Part shown: positions 33,545-42,288 of the stretch, piece after piece | How positions within the stretch are numbered: the first letter of the stretch is position 1 | How the letters are laid out: each line of letters opens with the position of its first letter | The notes under the pieces: generated by a model | What the model saw: the letters and a program-made list of their open reading frames with translations, nothing else | Database searches by the model: none | Told to the model about the DNA's origin: nothing | Source: Antilocapra americana | Taxonomy: Eukaryota; Chordata; Mammalia; Artiodactyla; Antilocapridae | Assembly (NCBI GenBank): GCA_007570785.1 | Contig: ML664176.1 | Coordinates: 2,377,836-2,441,835 of the forward strand | Direction: 5' to 3' | DNA length: 64,000 nt | Translations under genes and position numbers: made by a program

Positions 33545-33700
33545 TGATTTCTCAGCACTTGGCACCCCTCCTTCTAAGTACCTGCTATAAATCTATATTC
33601 CTCTGTAGGCTGTAAACTTCCTAAGGGCAAGAATGGAAACTATCTTTTCTGCTATTTTCTTCCACTACTCAGCAAAAGCCTACTCATTGTCCATTCTAGA
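33545..33700 (+). mobile_element. L2 LINE fragment
   Basis: 'ctgtaggctgtaaacttcct' and 'aagggcaagaatggaaacta' follow the L2 3' pattern (turn to gene-like C/T-rich then 'gggcaggga'). Confidence 0.5.
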
Positions 33701-33735
33701 GGATTATTTGTTAAAAGAATTAAAACATTATTAGG

Positions 33736-33932
33736 GGGACTTCCCTGAGGGTCCAGTGATTAAAATTCAGCCTTTCAGAGCAGGGAGTCCAGATTTGATC
33801 GCTGGTGAGGAAGTTAAGATACCCACTTCAGTATTCTTGCCTGGAGAATTCCATGGACAGAGGAATGGGGTGAGCGACAGTCCATGGGGACCCAAAGAAT
33901 CAGACACGACTGAGCAACTAACACTTTCACAA
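33736..33932 (+). mobile_element. Chimeric SINE: CHR head joined to Bov-A unit
   Basis: The first half is a CHR head ('ggggacttccctgagggtcc', 'agatttgatcgctggtgagg'). At about 33825 it passes straight into the Bov-A body ('cagtattcttgcctggagaa', 'gactgagcaactaacacttt'). No duplication is visible at the join. It could be a template switch or a deletion fusing two neighbouring SINEs. Confidence 0.75.
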
Positions 33933-34072
33933 GGGCAGTGTTGGGCTCCTTTTTTCCCATCATGCATTCATGCATTGCTTTGTGTATGCATAAACATAAA
34001 TAAAAGGACTATATTAAAAAACATACATAAAAAGGCATACACAAAAGGACGATGTATTAAAACTTTGGTACT

Positions 34073-34232
34073 GAGACTTCCCTGGAGGTCCAGGGATTAA
34101 GACTCAGAGATCCCAATGCAGGGGTGCAGGTTTGATTTCCTAGTTAGGAAACTGGATCCTGCATGCCACAACTAAAGATTCTGTGTGCTGCAACTAAGGC
34201 CCAGCGTAGCCAAATAAATAAATAAATAGTTC
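34073..34232 (+). mobile_element. CHR-type SINE
   Basis: 'gagacttccctggaggtcca' head and 'aaataaataaataaat' tail. Confidence 0.9.
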
Positions 34233-34597
34233 AAAAAGTTTTGATACTTTTTATCAAAATGAGCCCCTAATTGCTTAGTGATTTTAAAAATGCATAGATA
34301 AATAGAATCAAAAGATGAAATGTACCACAAAGATCTCAGATGGGGCGCTAGCAAATGAAAGATTGTTTTATATGTCAGAATTTAGTTCTAGGAATAGATT
34401 GAACTAAGGAAAATTGCATGTGAAAGATCGGACTCTAGTATTAATTTATTAAATTCACCTCTGGAAAGAAACTAAACTACAATGGATACTTTATTGACCA
34501 ACTGATCAACTTTTAATAAAAGTATGTGATAAACCTCACATTAACCATGGACATGGGTGAAGAGTGTAGGTTCCCAAAGGGATCTAGAATTGTTTTG

Positions 34598-35381
34598 TCA
34601 GTTCAATTCAGTTCAGTCACTCAGTTGTGTCTGACTCTTTGCAACCCCATGGACTGCAGCACACCAGGCCTCCCTGTCCATCACCAGCTCCCAGAGCTTG
34701 CTCAAATTCATGTCCATGGAGTCAGTGAGGCCATCCACCCATCTCATCCTCTGTCATCCCCTTCTCGTCCCACCTTCAATCTTTCCCAGCATCAGGGTCT
34801 TTTTTAATCAGTCAATTCTTCACATCAGGTGGCCAGAGTATTGGAGTTTTAGCTTCAACACCAGTCCTTCCAAAGAATATTCAGGGCTGATTTCTTTTAG
34901 GATGGACTGGTTTGATCTCCTTGTAGTCCAAGGGACTCTCAAGAGTCTTCTCCAACACCACAGTTCAAAAGCATCAATTCTTCAGTGCTCAGCTTTCTGT
35001 ATGGTCCAACTCTCACACCCATACATGACTACTGGAAAAACATAGCCTTGACTAGACAGAACTTTGTAGGCAAAGTGATGTCTCTGCTTTTCAATATGCT
35101 GTCTCGGTTGGTCATAGCTTTTCTTCCAAGGAGCAAGCGTCTTTTAATGCCATCGCTACAGTCACCATCTGCAGTGGTTTTGGAGCCCCCAAATAAAGTC
35201 TCTCACTATTTCCATTGTTTCCCCGTCTATTTGTCGTGAAGCGATGGGACTGGATCCCATGACCTTCATTTTCTGAATGTTGAGTTTTAAGCCAGCTTTT
35301 TCCACTCTCCTCGTTCACCTTCATCAAGAGGCTCTTTAGCTCCTCTTCACTTTTAGCCATAAGGGTGGTGTCATCTGCTTT
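34598..35381 (-). mobile_element. BovB, 5'-truncated
   Basis: About 785 bp of reversed BovB, from the 'ttcaattcagttcagtcact' tail to the segment 'aagggtggtgtcatctgc', just past where the YADD box is encoded. Multiple frame breaks. Confidence 0.92.
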
Positions 35382-35639
35382 GTACATGATTCCTTTTGAT
35401 TGTCCCCTCATGGTATGTAGTCAAAACCATGCTGATATGAGAAAAGTGAGCTTCTTTGGCTCTTTCCATAGTCTCACCTCCCAGAGTTAGCTGCTCATTC
35501 ACAGCGGGTGACTAAAATATCGTTATAATCCTCTCTTACTTTCCTTTCACTGCTTCTTTCTCCTCATCTATCTCCAGAGGTTTAAATTGGTCCACTCTTA
35601 ATCTTTGGCTAAGCTATTCAGGAATAATGGGATACTTTG

Positions 35640-35800
35640 ATATTATTACTCTTATTCAATGTAGAAGGAGAAAAACATTATCAACCATATATTCTATGGG
35701 AGAAGTAAGGCCCAGGATGTCATACAGTGTCATGAGCTACATCAGATTAGAACTCTGGTCTGTAGAGCTCTGGTCCAGGGTTTTGTTTCCTCCCATGTCA
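35640..35800 (-). mobile_element. Possible MIR SINE
   Basis: 'agaagtaaggcccaggatgt' and 'gattagaactctggtctgta' are MIR-like when reversed. Weak. Confidence 0.35.
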
Positions 35801-36032
35801 TTTCTCATCTAAAGTAAACAGTTTATCAAAAGCCTCGATGCCCAGAGTCGAGGAAAGCTTACAAATATAGTTCTGATTCATTTCAAAATATATTTCCAAT
35901 ATGATAATCCCTGCCTCTTAGGCTTCCAATTCCAAAAAGACTTCAGAAAATTGGTCTCACAACTACTCAACTTTGAACAACAAAATATTCAGCCTAGAAG
36001 ATGATTTATCCAAACCCAGGTGTACTGGATGG

Positions 36033-36354
36033 GAGATTCCCTGGCTCAGACAGTAAAGAATCTGCCTGCAAAGCAGAAGACCCAGGTTTGATCCCTGGTC
36101 AGGAAGATGCCCTGGAGAAGAGAATGGTGACTCACTCTGAACGTGTTAGTCATTCAGTCACATCCAACTCTTTGCGACCCCACGAACTATAGCCCACCAG
36201 GCTCCTCTGTCCATGATATTTTCCAGGCAGGAATATTGAAGTGGGTTGCCAATTCTTCCCGACCCAGGAATTGAATCCAGGTCTCCTGCATTGTAGGCAG
36301 ACTCTTTATCATGTGAGCTACTGGAGAAAACCAACCTACTCTAGTATTCTTGAT
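36033..36354 (+). mobile_element. Bov-tA SINE interrupted by a second Bov-tA
   Basis: The left part 36033-36137 has the head and 'gatgccctggagaagagaat'. The right part from about 36334 has 'ctactctagtattcttg'. The inserted copy is in opposite orientation. Confidence 0.8.
36138..36333 (-). mobile_element. Bov-tA SINE nested in Bov-tA
   Basis: 'gtgttagtcattcagtcaca', 'caggaatattgaagtgggtt', ending 'catgtgagctactggagaaa'. Inserted head-to-head into its own family. Confidence 0.85.
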
Positions 36355-36462
36355 ATACTTGCATTTTTACATGTGAATTTATTTCTCTGGAGAACAAAAA
36401 AAAAAATTTAATTTCACCCTTGCCAGCAGCCTTCTGCCACAGGGGCAAAAAAAGAGGCAGCT

Positions 36463-36592
36463 TTCTTTTTTTTTTTGTTTTTAGGCCTCACTGTGTAATA
36501 TGCAGAATCTTAGTTCCCCAACCAGGGATCCAGCTGCTGCCCCATGCATTGGGAGAACAAGGTCTTAACCACTGGATCACCACAGAAGTCTC
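36463..36592 (-). mobile_element. CHR-type SINE, truncated
   Basis: T-rich tail, 'cttagttccccaaccaggga', 'ttaaccactggatcaccaca'. Confidence 0.82.
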
Positions 36593-36724
36593 CTTATCGT
36601 TCCTTTTTAAAGAAATATCCCCAACAGCATTCTAGTATGACTGTTAGTATAATGTTAGGGGTGGGGGGAAAGGACACTAACCCACCTCAGAACAAAAAAT
36701 AGAGAACCAGAATTTGAGAAAACC

Positions 36725-37128
36725 TTCCAAGACATCCCTATGTCCCTCATGCTGCTTTCACGCCTCTCTGGAAAGGCTTCTGTTGTGCCCTCTGGGGGAA
36801 ACCAGCAGCCATTGGACCCCCCCACAGTCCTTTGGAGAGGTCAGTGTGGGGAGGAACTGAGGTCTCCTGCCAACAACCAGCACCGACTTGCTAGGCATGT
36901 GAATGAACCGCCCTGGAAGCAGACCCTCAGCCGCAGTCAAGCCCGGTGTCTGCCCTGCGGCTCTAGCTGACATCTTGGCTGCCACCTCGTGAGAGGCCTT
37001 GAGCCAGACCACACTGGTCAGCTGCTCCTGGACTCCTGACCCACAGGAGCTGTGAGATAATAAATATTTATAGTTTAATCCACCAAACCTGGGATGACTT
37101 GTTACGTAACTGTAGGTATCTAATACAG
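36725..37128 (+). mobile_element. MaLR-type LTR
   Basis: 'aggtctcctgccaacaacca', 'ctgacatcttggctgccacc', 'gagataataaatatttatag' (polyadenylation region) and the end 'gtaggtatctaatac' are characteristic of MLT1-like LTRs. Its AATAAA lies near 37059. Confidence 0.7.
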
Positions 37129-37960
37129 AAAGTCACCTGAATATGTGACTAATAAATGACATAAATCTGCTCAGAAAATTAACCACTAGGTTATAACTGC
37201 TGAACTCATTCCCAGAGTAGGGAGTTGGGAGATTGGAATGAGAGAGGGAAGACAGGAATACTTAACATTAATTATTTTGTTCTCAAAAGGGGTTTTTATT
37301 TTTTATTTTAAAGAGAAGGGGGTGGCGGTGAAGGGCTGGGGAAAGGAGATAAAAATATGGAATCTTTTTAAAGTCTTTTTTTGTATTTTTTTCTTAATTA
37401 TTTGTGTTTTGAAAGAGCAATTCTAAAATTTGTTCTTTGGTTTGAGGTCTTGTTGCTGTCTTTTTTCTCTTCTACTTTCTTTTCATAGAATCTAAGCAGG
37501 CTTGTGTTGGCTGGAGTTACATCCCACTTGGGGTTAAAACTGCTGGAATATACTGGAGAAGCACTTGAGTGGAAACGAAGAGAAGTTATTTTCTTTCTTT
37601 TTGACATAAAAAAGACATTCTAATCCCAGAACCTACAACAGAACAAAGTCAGCTGTGTCTTCATAAGGACCTTAGTGTCTTTAAAATCAATTCCAAATAG
37701 TAACAGTGGATAGAAATGAGATCCTGTCCTGGGATCTTCCTGGATGAAGCTAGTTATAGCCACAAACACAGAGAGGAAACTTCCAGTTAATTGGCCTTCC
37801 AGTTAATGGCCAATTTTTCCCAAAGAAAAGGTTAGTTGTGGAGACTGTTTTAAGGGTAAGTCTCAGGAATGATGACATATTAGACGAAAGGAAACATGAG
37901 ATTATAAGTGAGAAGATAAAATACTCAAGAGTGGCTAATTTTAGTTATAAAATGATAATG
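37129..37960. other. AT-rich non-genic DNA
   Basis: No repeat family or exon recognised. A G-rich patch ('gaagggggtggcggtgaagg') lies near 37315. Confidence 0.4.
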
Positions 37961-37961
37961 T

Positions 37962-38330
37962 TCAGGGATTCTCAAATTTTAGCATACTTGAGAGTTACTT
38001 GAAGCAGGGAGGCAAGTTCAGATCTCAAGGCCTCAGCCTCAGAGATTCTGATTTAGGGTTTAGTAGGTCTAAGATTGAGTCCAGTAACCTATGTTTTTAA
38101 TATTTATTTATTTATTTGGCTGCCTGGGTCTTAGTTGTGGCACTTAGGATCTTTAAGTGTGGGTCTAGTTCCCTGATCAGGGATGGAACTCATACCCCCT
38201 GCATTGAGAGTGAGAAGTATTAGCCACTAGACTACCAGGGAAGTCCCCAGAAATCTATGTTTTTAATGAGCATAATATGTTGCTTTGACTGTCAAAGTTT
38301 AAGAAAAATTGAGTTACTATACATAATATG
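37962..38330 (+). mobile_element. hAT-type MITE (MER5/MER20 class) split by CHR SINE
   Basis: Left: 'cagggattctcaaattttag' and 'gagattctgatttagggttt'. Right: from 38255 'ctatgtttttaatgagcata'. The join is restored when the SINE at 38102-38254 is removed. Confidence 0.72.
38102..38254 (-). mobile_element. CHR-type SINE with 13-bp target-site duplication
   Basis: 'ggctgcctgggtcttagttg' to 'ctagactaccagggaagtcc'. Perfect duplication ctatgtttttaat at 38089-38101 and 38255-38267. Confidence 0.94.
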
Positions 38331-39560
38331 TGTCATCAGATACTGTATTTGTTAAAATTATGAAGGGAAGGATGTCTAGAAATACTAGGCAAAGGGTGGA
38401 CAGAAAGGCAGAGTGTGAAATGTCATGCTGATAAGTGCCCATCAGACATTTCCAGCAGATCTGTCAATTGCTCCAAACCCTCCTAATACTATCCATCTCC
38501 TAAAATGCAACTATGTTTGATTTTCCACAGTTCAAGATCTAATCATTGCACAGTGGCCATCAGAGAGGGTGTTTCAAAATAACTGTATTATAAAGAAAGA
38601 TGGTAAGTGTTTCCCTAGGTTTTGATGCAATACTATGTTCTTATTGTGAAGCAGCGCTTGACTTGCAAATTCTAAAATGAGAAGGAAAAAAGGTTAAATC
38701 TAGTTTCATAAGAAAATCAACTTTATAAGTAAACATTTTTAATAAGAAGAGTATATGAGATATAAAATAAAAATCTCGACTCTGGCATGTGACTGCAGAA
38801 GCAGTTTTATGTTTTATTAGTGACACATGCAATTCGGAGAAGAAAACCCTAAGGATATATGGGCACAGCCCAGCTATGCTGCTCTCAGCACAGACAGTTG
38901 TGTATTTCCAGCCATTTCCACAGGTGACACGCTGACAATTGGATTTATGGAGCAGTGACCCAATTCAGTCACTCAGAGAGTTGGAAAAACACAAATGTCA
39001 CAAAACAGGTGGGGGGGAATAAGAAAATGATAGTATGTGGAATACAATCAGGAGGAAAGGAAAAACTTCAGGATTGAAGGGGACTAGCGGGGACCCCCAA
39101 GTTCAGCACCTTCGTTTTATATATAAGAAACAGAGTCGAGAACAGATGGAAGCCTGTCTTTGCCTTCATGATGCCCAAGTGGAACTCAGACTTCCCAGCC
39201 CCCAGCGCAGCAGACCAAGGGTTATTTAATTCATAATAATGGAGTTGGCGCTAATCTGCCCCAAGGACAAGAGCCTCTGGGGGTCATCACTGCTTCCAAG
39301 GGTGGGTCTAGCTGCTCTGCTGACCAGGTGCTGCCTTGAGTAGTTGTTTTTTTTTCAAAAGTCACATCTGTTATTTTGTATTTAACTTATTGGAATACCT
39401 TTGCTTTTTAAAAATAACATTCTACAACAATAAATCAAAAAATAAAACATTGCACATTGTAATAATAATGTTTTTTTCTTTTAGCCTGCTCTTGTCATTT
39501 ATTCTATCACGAATATTTTCAGTGCCTCAGGTTGAATGGCTCACTGTTTTCTAGGATGGA
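38331..39560. other. Repeat-poor non-genic DNA
   Basis: About 1.2 kb with no family repeat recognised and no splice-bounded exon. Confidence 0.4.
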
Positions 39561-39563
39561 ACC

Positions 39564-39773
39564 TTATTTTTTATTTTTTTTTGGCTGCGCTGGATTTTTG
39601 TTGGGGGTGGCAGGCTCTTTCTTGTGGCATTTGGGCTTATCTGCTTGAGGTGTGTGGGCCATGCACGAGCTTAGTTGAGATATATGGCATCTCCATTCCC
39701 CGGCCAGAGATTGAACCTGGGCACCCTGCACTAGGAGCTCAACATCTTACCCTCCAGACGACCAAGGAAGTCC
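39564..39773 (-). mobile_element. CHR-type SINE
   Basis: 'ttttttttggctgcgctgga' to 'gacgaccaaggaagtccc'. Confidence 0.88.
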
Positions 39774-39794
39774 CTGCTCATACTTGTGCTTAAG

Positions 39795-40003
39795 TTCAGT
39801 TTTAAGCTCAGTTGTGTCTGACTCTTTTTGAGCCCATGGACTCTAGCTTGCCAGGCTCCTCTGTCCATAGGAGTTTTTCCAGGCAAGAATATTGAAGAGG
39901 GTTGCCATTGCCTCCTCTGGGGGAATCTTCCCTACCTAGGGACTGAAGCTGCATTTCCTGCATTGCAGGTGAATTCTTTACCACTGAGCCATTGGAGAAG
40001 CCC
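39795..40003 (-). mobile_element. Bov-tA SINE
   Basis: 'gctcagttgtgtctgactct', 'caagaatattgaagagggtt', reversed head 'tctttaccactgagccattg'. Confidence 0.9.
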
Positions 40004-40044
40004 AGGGAAGCCCCTGGGACCCTGTTAATTCTGATGATCCTATA

Positions 40045-40110
40045 TGCCCAATCTTTAGCACCATGCCTGCCACACAGTAGGAATTCAATAAACATATGTT
40101 GAATGAATTC
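40045..40110 (+). mobile_element. L2/MIR 3' end
   Basis: 'gcctgccacacagtaggaat' then 'tcaataaacatatgttgaat' is the shared L2/MIR 3' terminus. Confidence 0.65.
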
Positions 40111-40149
40111 ATTAGTAGAACATATTAATTAGGAGAATAAATTATCCTT

Positions 40150-40352
40150 TATTGTGGTACATTGAGATGGATTCTAGTTTTTCACAATTATAAATAATGC
40201 TTCAGCTAATATTCTTTGATGAATCTTTGCACCCACTCCTTATTATTACCTTGTGATAAATTCCTAGAGATGCAATTAGTGGATCAAAGCCTTTAATATA
40301 TATTGCAGAAATGTCTTTCAGAAAAATGGTCCAATTCCCCCTGTACTCCCGC
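40150..40352 (-). mobile_element. Old L1M-type fragment
   Basis: 'acaattataaataatgcttc', 'gataaattcctagagatgca', 'gtggatcaaagcctttaata' are reversed L1M 3' sequence. Confidence 0.75.
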
Positions 40353-41007
40353 CAAAGTTCTTTTCTTTCTTTTTAACAATGAAGATATTTGTCTCCTGAG
40401 AATGGAAGTTGGTGCTGGGAAGACATTTTCAGAACATTCTGCCCATTTTGATAGCATAAAACAGTTTTTGAACCCTTTCTGTCTGTATTGTACTAAATCG
40501 TACCAGTAATTTATCTAGAGGTGAAAGGTTACTGAAGCCACTGCTAAATTGCTTATATTTGTTGGACTTGTTGTGCCTTATAAGTTTTATAAAAGGGGGG
40601 AGGGGATGTGTCTTTTGCTTGAGAGAGCACAAGGGAGCCCAGAACCATGGTGGGACAGAATGGCAGGGTGGCAGGGAGCTACAGCAGGAGAAGCCATGTC
40701 CTCGGAGGAGGCTGCAGCACACAGAGTTCTCACATGTACTACATACACATAACACACATGGAACAACGTGGGAGGACCTCAAAGCACAGTGTCTGGGGGG
40801 AGGAGAAATAGACACTTTTAAGATTCATAAAAATGAACACGATGCATGTGAAACACATCAGAGGGGTGGTCTGATTGGAAGGGAGGACGCAGTGCACGGG
40901 GATCAGATATGAGGGGGACCATGCTCAGACCAAGGATGCTGTGAATGTGCCCCAAATGGGGAGGAGAAGTAAGCTGCGGCCACTCAAAAAGAGGCAAGAA
41001 AGAAGAG
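40353..41007. other. Non-genic DNA, overlapping chance frames
   Basis: Frames of 117 and 128 codons overlap on opposite strands (40429-40912). Neither has a recognisable domain. Confidence 0.4.
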
Positions 41008-41201
41008 ATTTCCCTGGGAATCCAGAGGCTAAGACTCTGCAATGCCAATGTAGGGGGTCCAGGTTTGATCCCTGGTCAGGAAACTAGATTCCCACGTGCC
41101 ACAACTGCGAGTTGGCATGTCGCAACTAAAGGTCCCGCATGCTGCAAATGAAAGTGTTCCATGTGCCACAACTAAGACCCTGTGCAGCCAAATAAATAAA
41201 T
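41008..41201 (+). mobile_element. CHR-type SINE
   Basis: 'agatttccctgggaatccag', 'aggtttgatccctggtcagg', tail 'aataaataaatag'. Its tail became the target of the L1 insertion that follows. Confidence 0.9.
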
Positions 41202-41250
41202 AGAAATAAACATTTAATTTTCTTTGTTGTTAAATGTTTATTTCTATTTA
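41197..41250. repeat. Perfect 21-bp inverted repeat at an L1 5' junction
   Basis: 41197-41217 and 41230-41250 are exact reverse complements around a 12-base spacer. The left arm contains the target-site copy agaaataaacatttaa (41202-41217), which recurs at 42273-42288 after the L1. Confidence 0.95.
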
Positions 41251-41963
41251 CTTAATTAAAAAGTGGGCCAAAGAACTTAACAGACATTTCTCCAAAGAAG
41301 ATATAAAAATGGCTAACAAACACATGAAAAGATGCTCAACATCACTCATTATCAGAGAAATGCAAATCAAAACTACAATGAGGTACCACTTTACACCAGT
41401 CAGAATGGCTGCCATCCAAAAGTCTACAAGCAATAAATGCTGGAGAGGATGTGGAGAAAAGGGAACCCTCTTACACTGTTGGTGGGAATGCAAACTAGTA
41501 CAGCCACTATGGAAAACAGTGTGGAGGTTCCTTTAAAAGCTGCAAATAGACCTGCCATATGACCTAGCAATCCCAATGCTGGGCATATACACCGAGGAAA
41601 CCAGAATTGAAAGAGACACGTGTACCCCAATGTTCATCGCTGCATTGTTTACAATAGCCAGGACATGGAAGCAACCTAGATGCCCATCAACTGACGAATG
41701 GATAAGAAAGCTGTGGTACATATACACAATGGAATATTACTCNNNNNNNNNNNNNNNNNNNNNNNNNNNNNNNNNNNNNNNNNNNNNNNNNNNNNNNNNN
41801 NNNNNNNNNNNNNNNNNNNNNNNNNNNNNNNNNNNNNNNNNNAAAAAATTCATTTGAATCAGTTCTACTCAGATGGACGAAACTGGAGCCCATTATCCAG
41901 AGTGAAGTAAGCCAGAAGCAAAAACAACAATACAGTATATTAACGCATATATATGGAATTTAG
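41251..41963 (+). pseudogene. L1 ORF2 C-terminal remnant
   Basis: It encodes the C-terminal segment of the L1 endonuclease/reverse-transcriptase protein, including the Cys-rich motif C-x3-C-x7-H-x4-C (CWRGC...LLHCWWEC). An in-frame TAA at 41534-41536 follows the conserved WRFL. The same frame then reopens through LPYDLAIP and EWIRKLWYIY to the gap. After the gap the usual C-terminus ends at TAG 41961-41963. The truncated copy with a nonsense change has no expected activity. Confidence 0.88.
41743..41842. other. 100-N assembly gap
   Basis: Exactly 100 N, the usual placeholder for a gap of unknown size. It falls between codons for EYYS and KNSF of L1 ORF2. Confidence 0.99.
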
Positions 41964-42155
41964 AAAGACGGTAAGGAGAACCCAACATACGAGACAGCAA
42001 AAGGAACGCAGATGTATAGAATAGACTCGTGGACTTTGTGGATGAGGGTAAGGGTGGGATGATATGGGAGAAGGGCATTGAAGCATGTTAATTGTCATGT
42101 GTCTAATCAATCGCCAGCCCAGGATTGATGCTCGGGACTGGTGCAGCGAGATTTC

Positions 42156-42196
42156 CCGGGGGGGAGGGAGGAGGGAGGGGGGACCCGGAGGGGAAG
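42156..42196 (+). repeat. G-rich tract of the L1 3' UTR (quadruplex-prone)
   Basis: Runs of 7, 3, 3 and 6 or more G separated by short A-containing spacers, followed by ccc. This fits the G3+ N1-7 pattern four times. A G-rich 3' UTR tract is typical of mammalian L1. Confidence 0.8.
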
Positions 42197-42288
42197 CATA
42201 TGTAAACCCATGGTGATATCATGACAATGTATGGCAAAAGCAATTAAAAAATTAAAAAATATATATAAAAAAAGAAATAAACATTTAA

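Larger units (their letters stand above)
41251..42272 (+). mobile_element. Ruminant L1, 5'-truncated, young-looking
   Basis: Last part of ORF2, then 3' UTR ('ggattgatgctcgggactgg', G-rich tract, 'acaatgtatggcaaaagcaa') and an A-rich tail. A 16-bp perfect target-site duplication lies at 41202-41217 and 42273-42288. An assembly gap lies inside. Confidence 0.93.

Noticed and set aside
34985..35411. Short ORFs considered as genes on both strands
   Set aside because: They are translations of a BovB copy or its antisense.
41234..41536. 100-codon ORF considered as a host gene
   Set aside because: It is the L1 ORF2 C-terminus with its Cys-rich motif, plus a few chance codons upstream from the junction hairpin.
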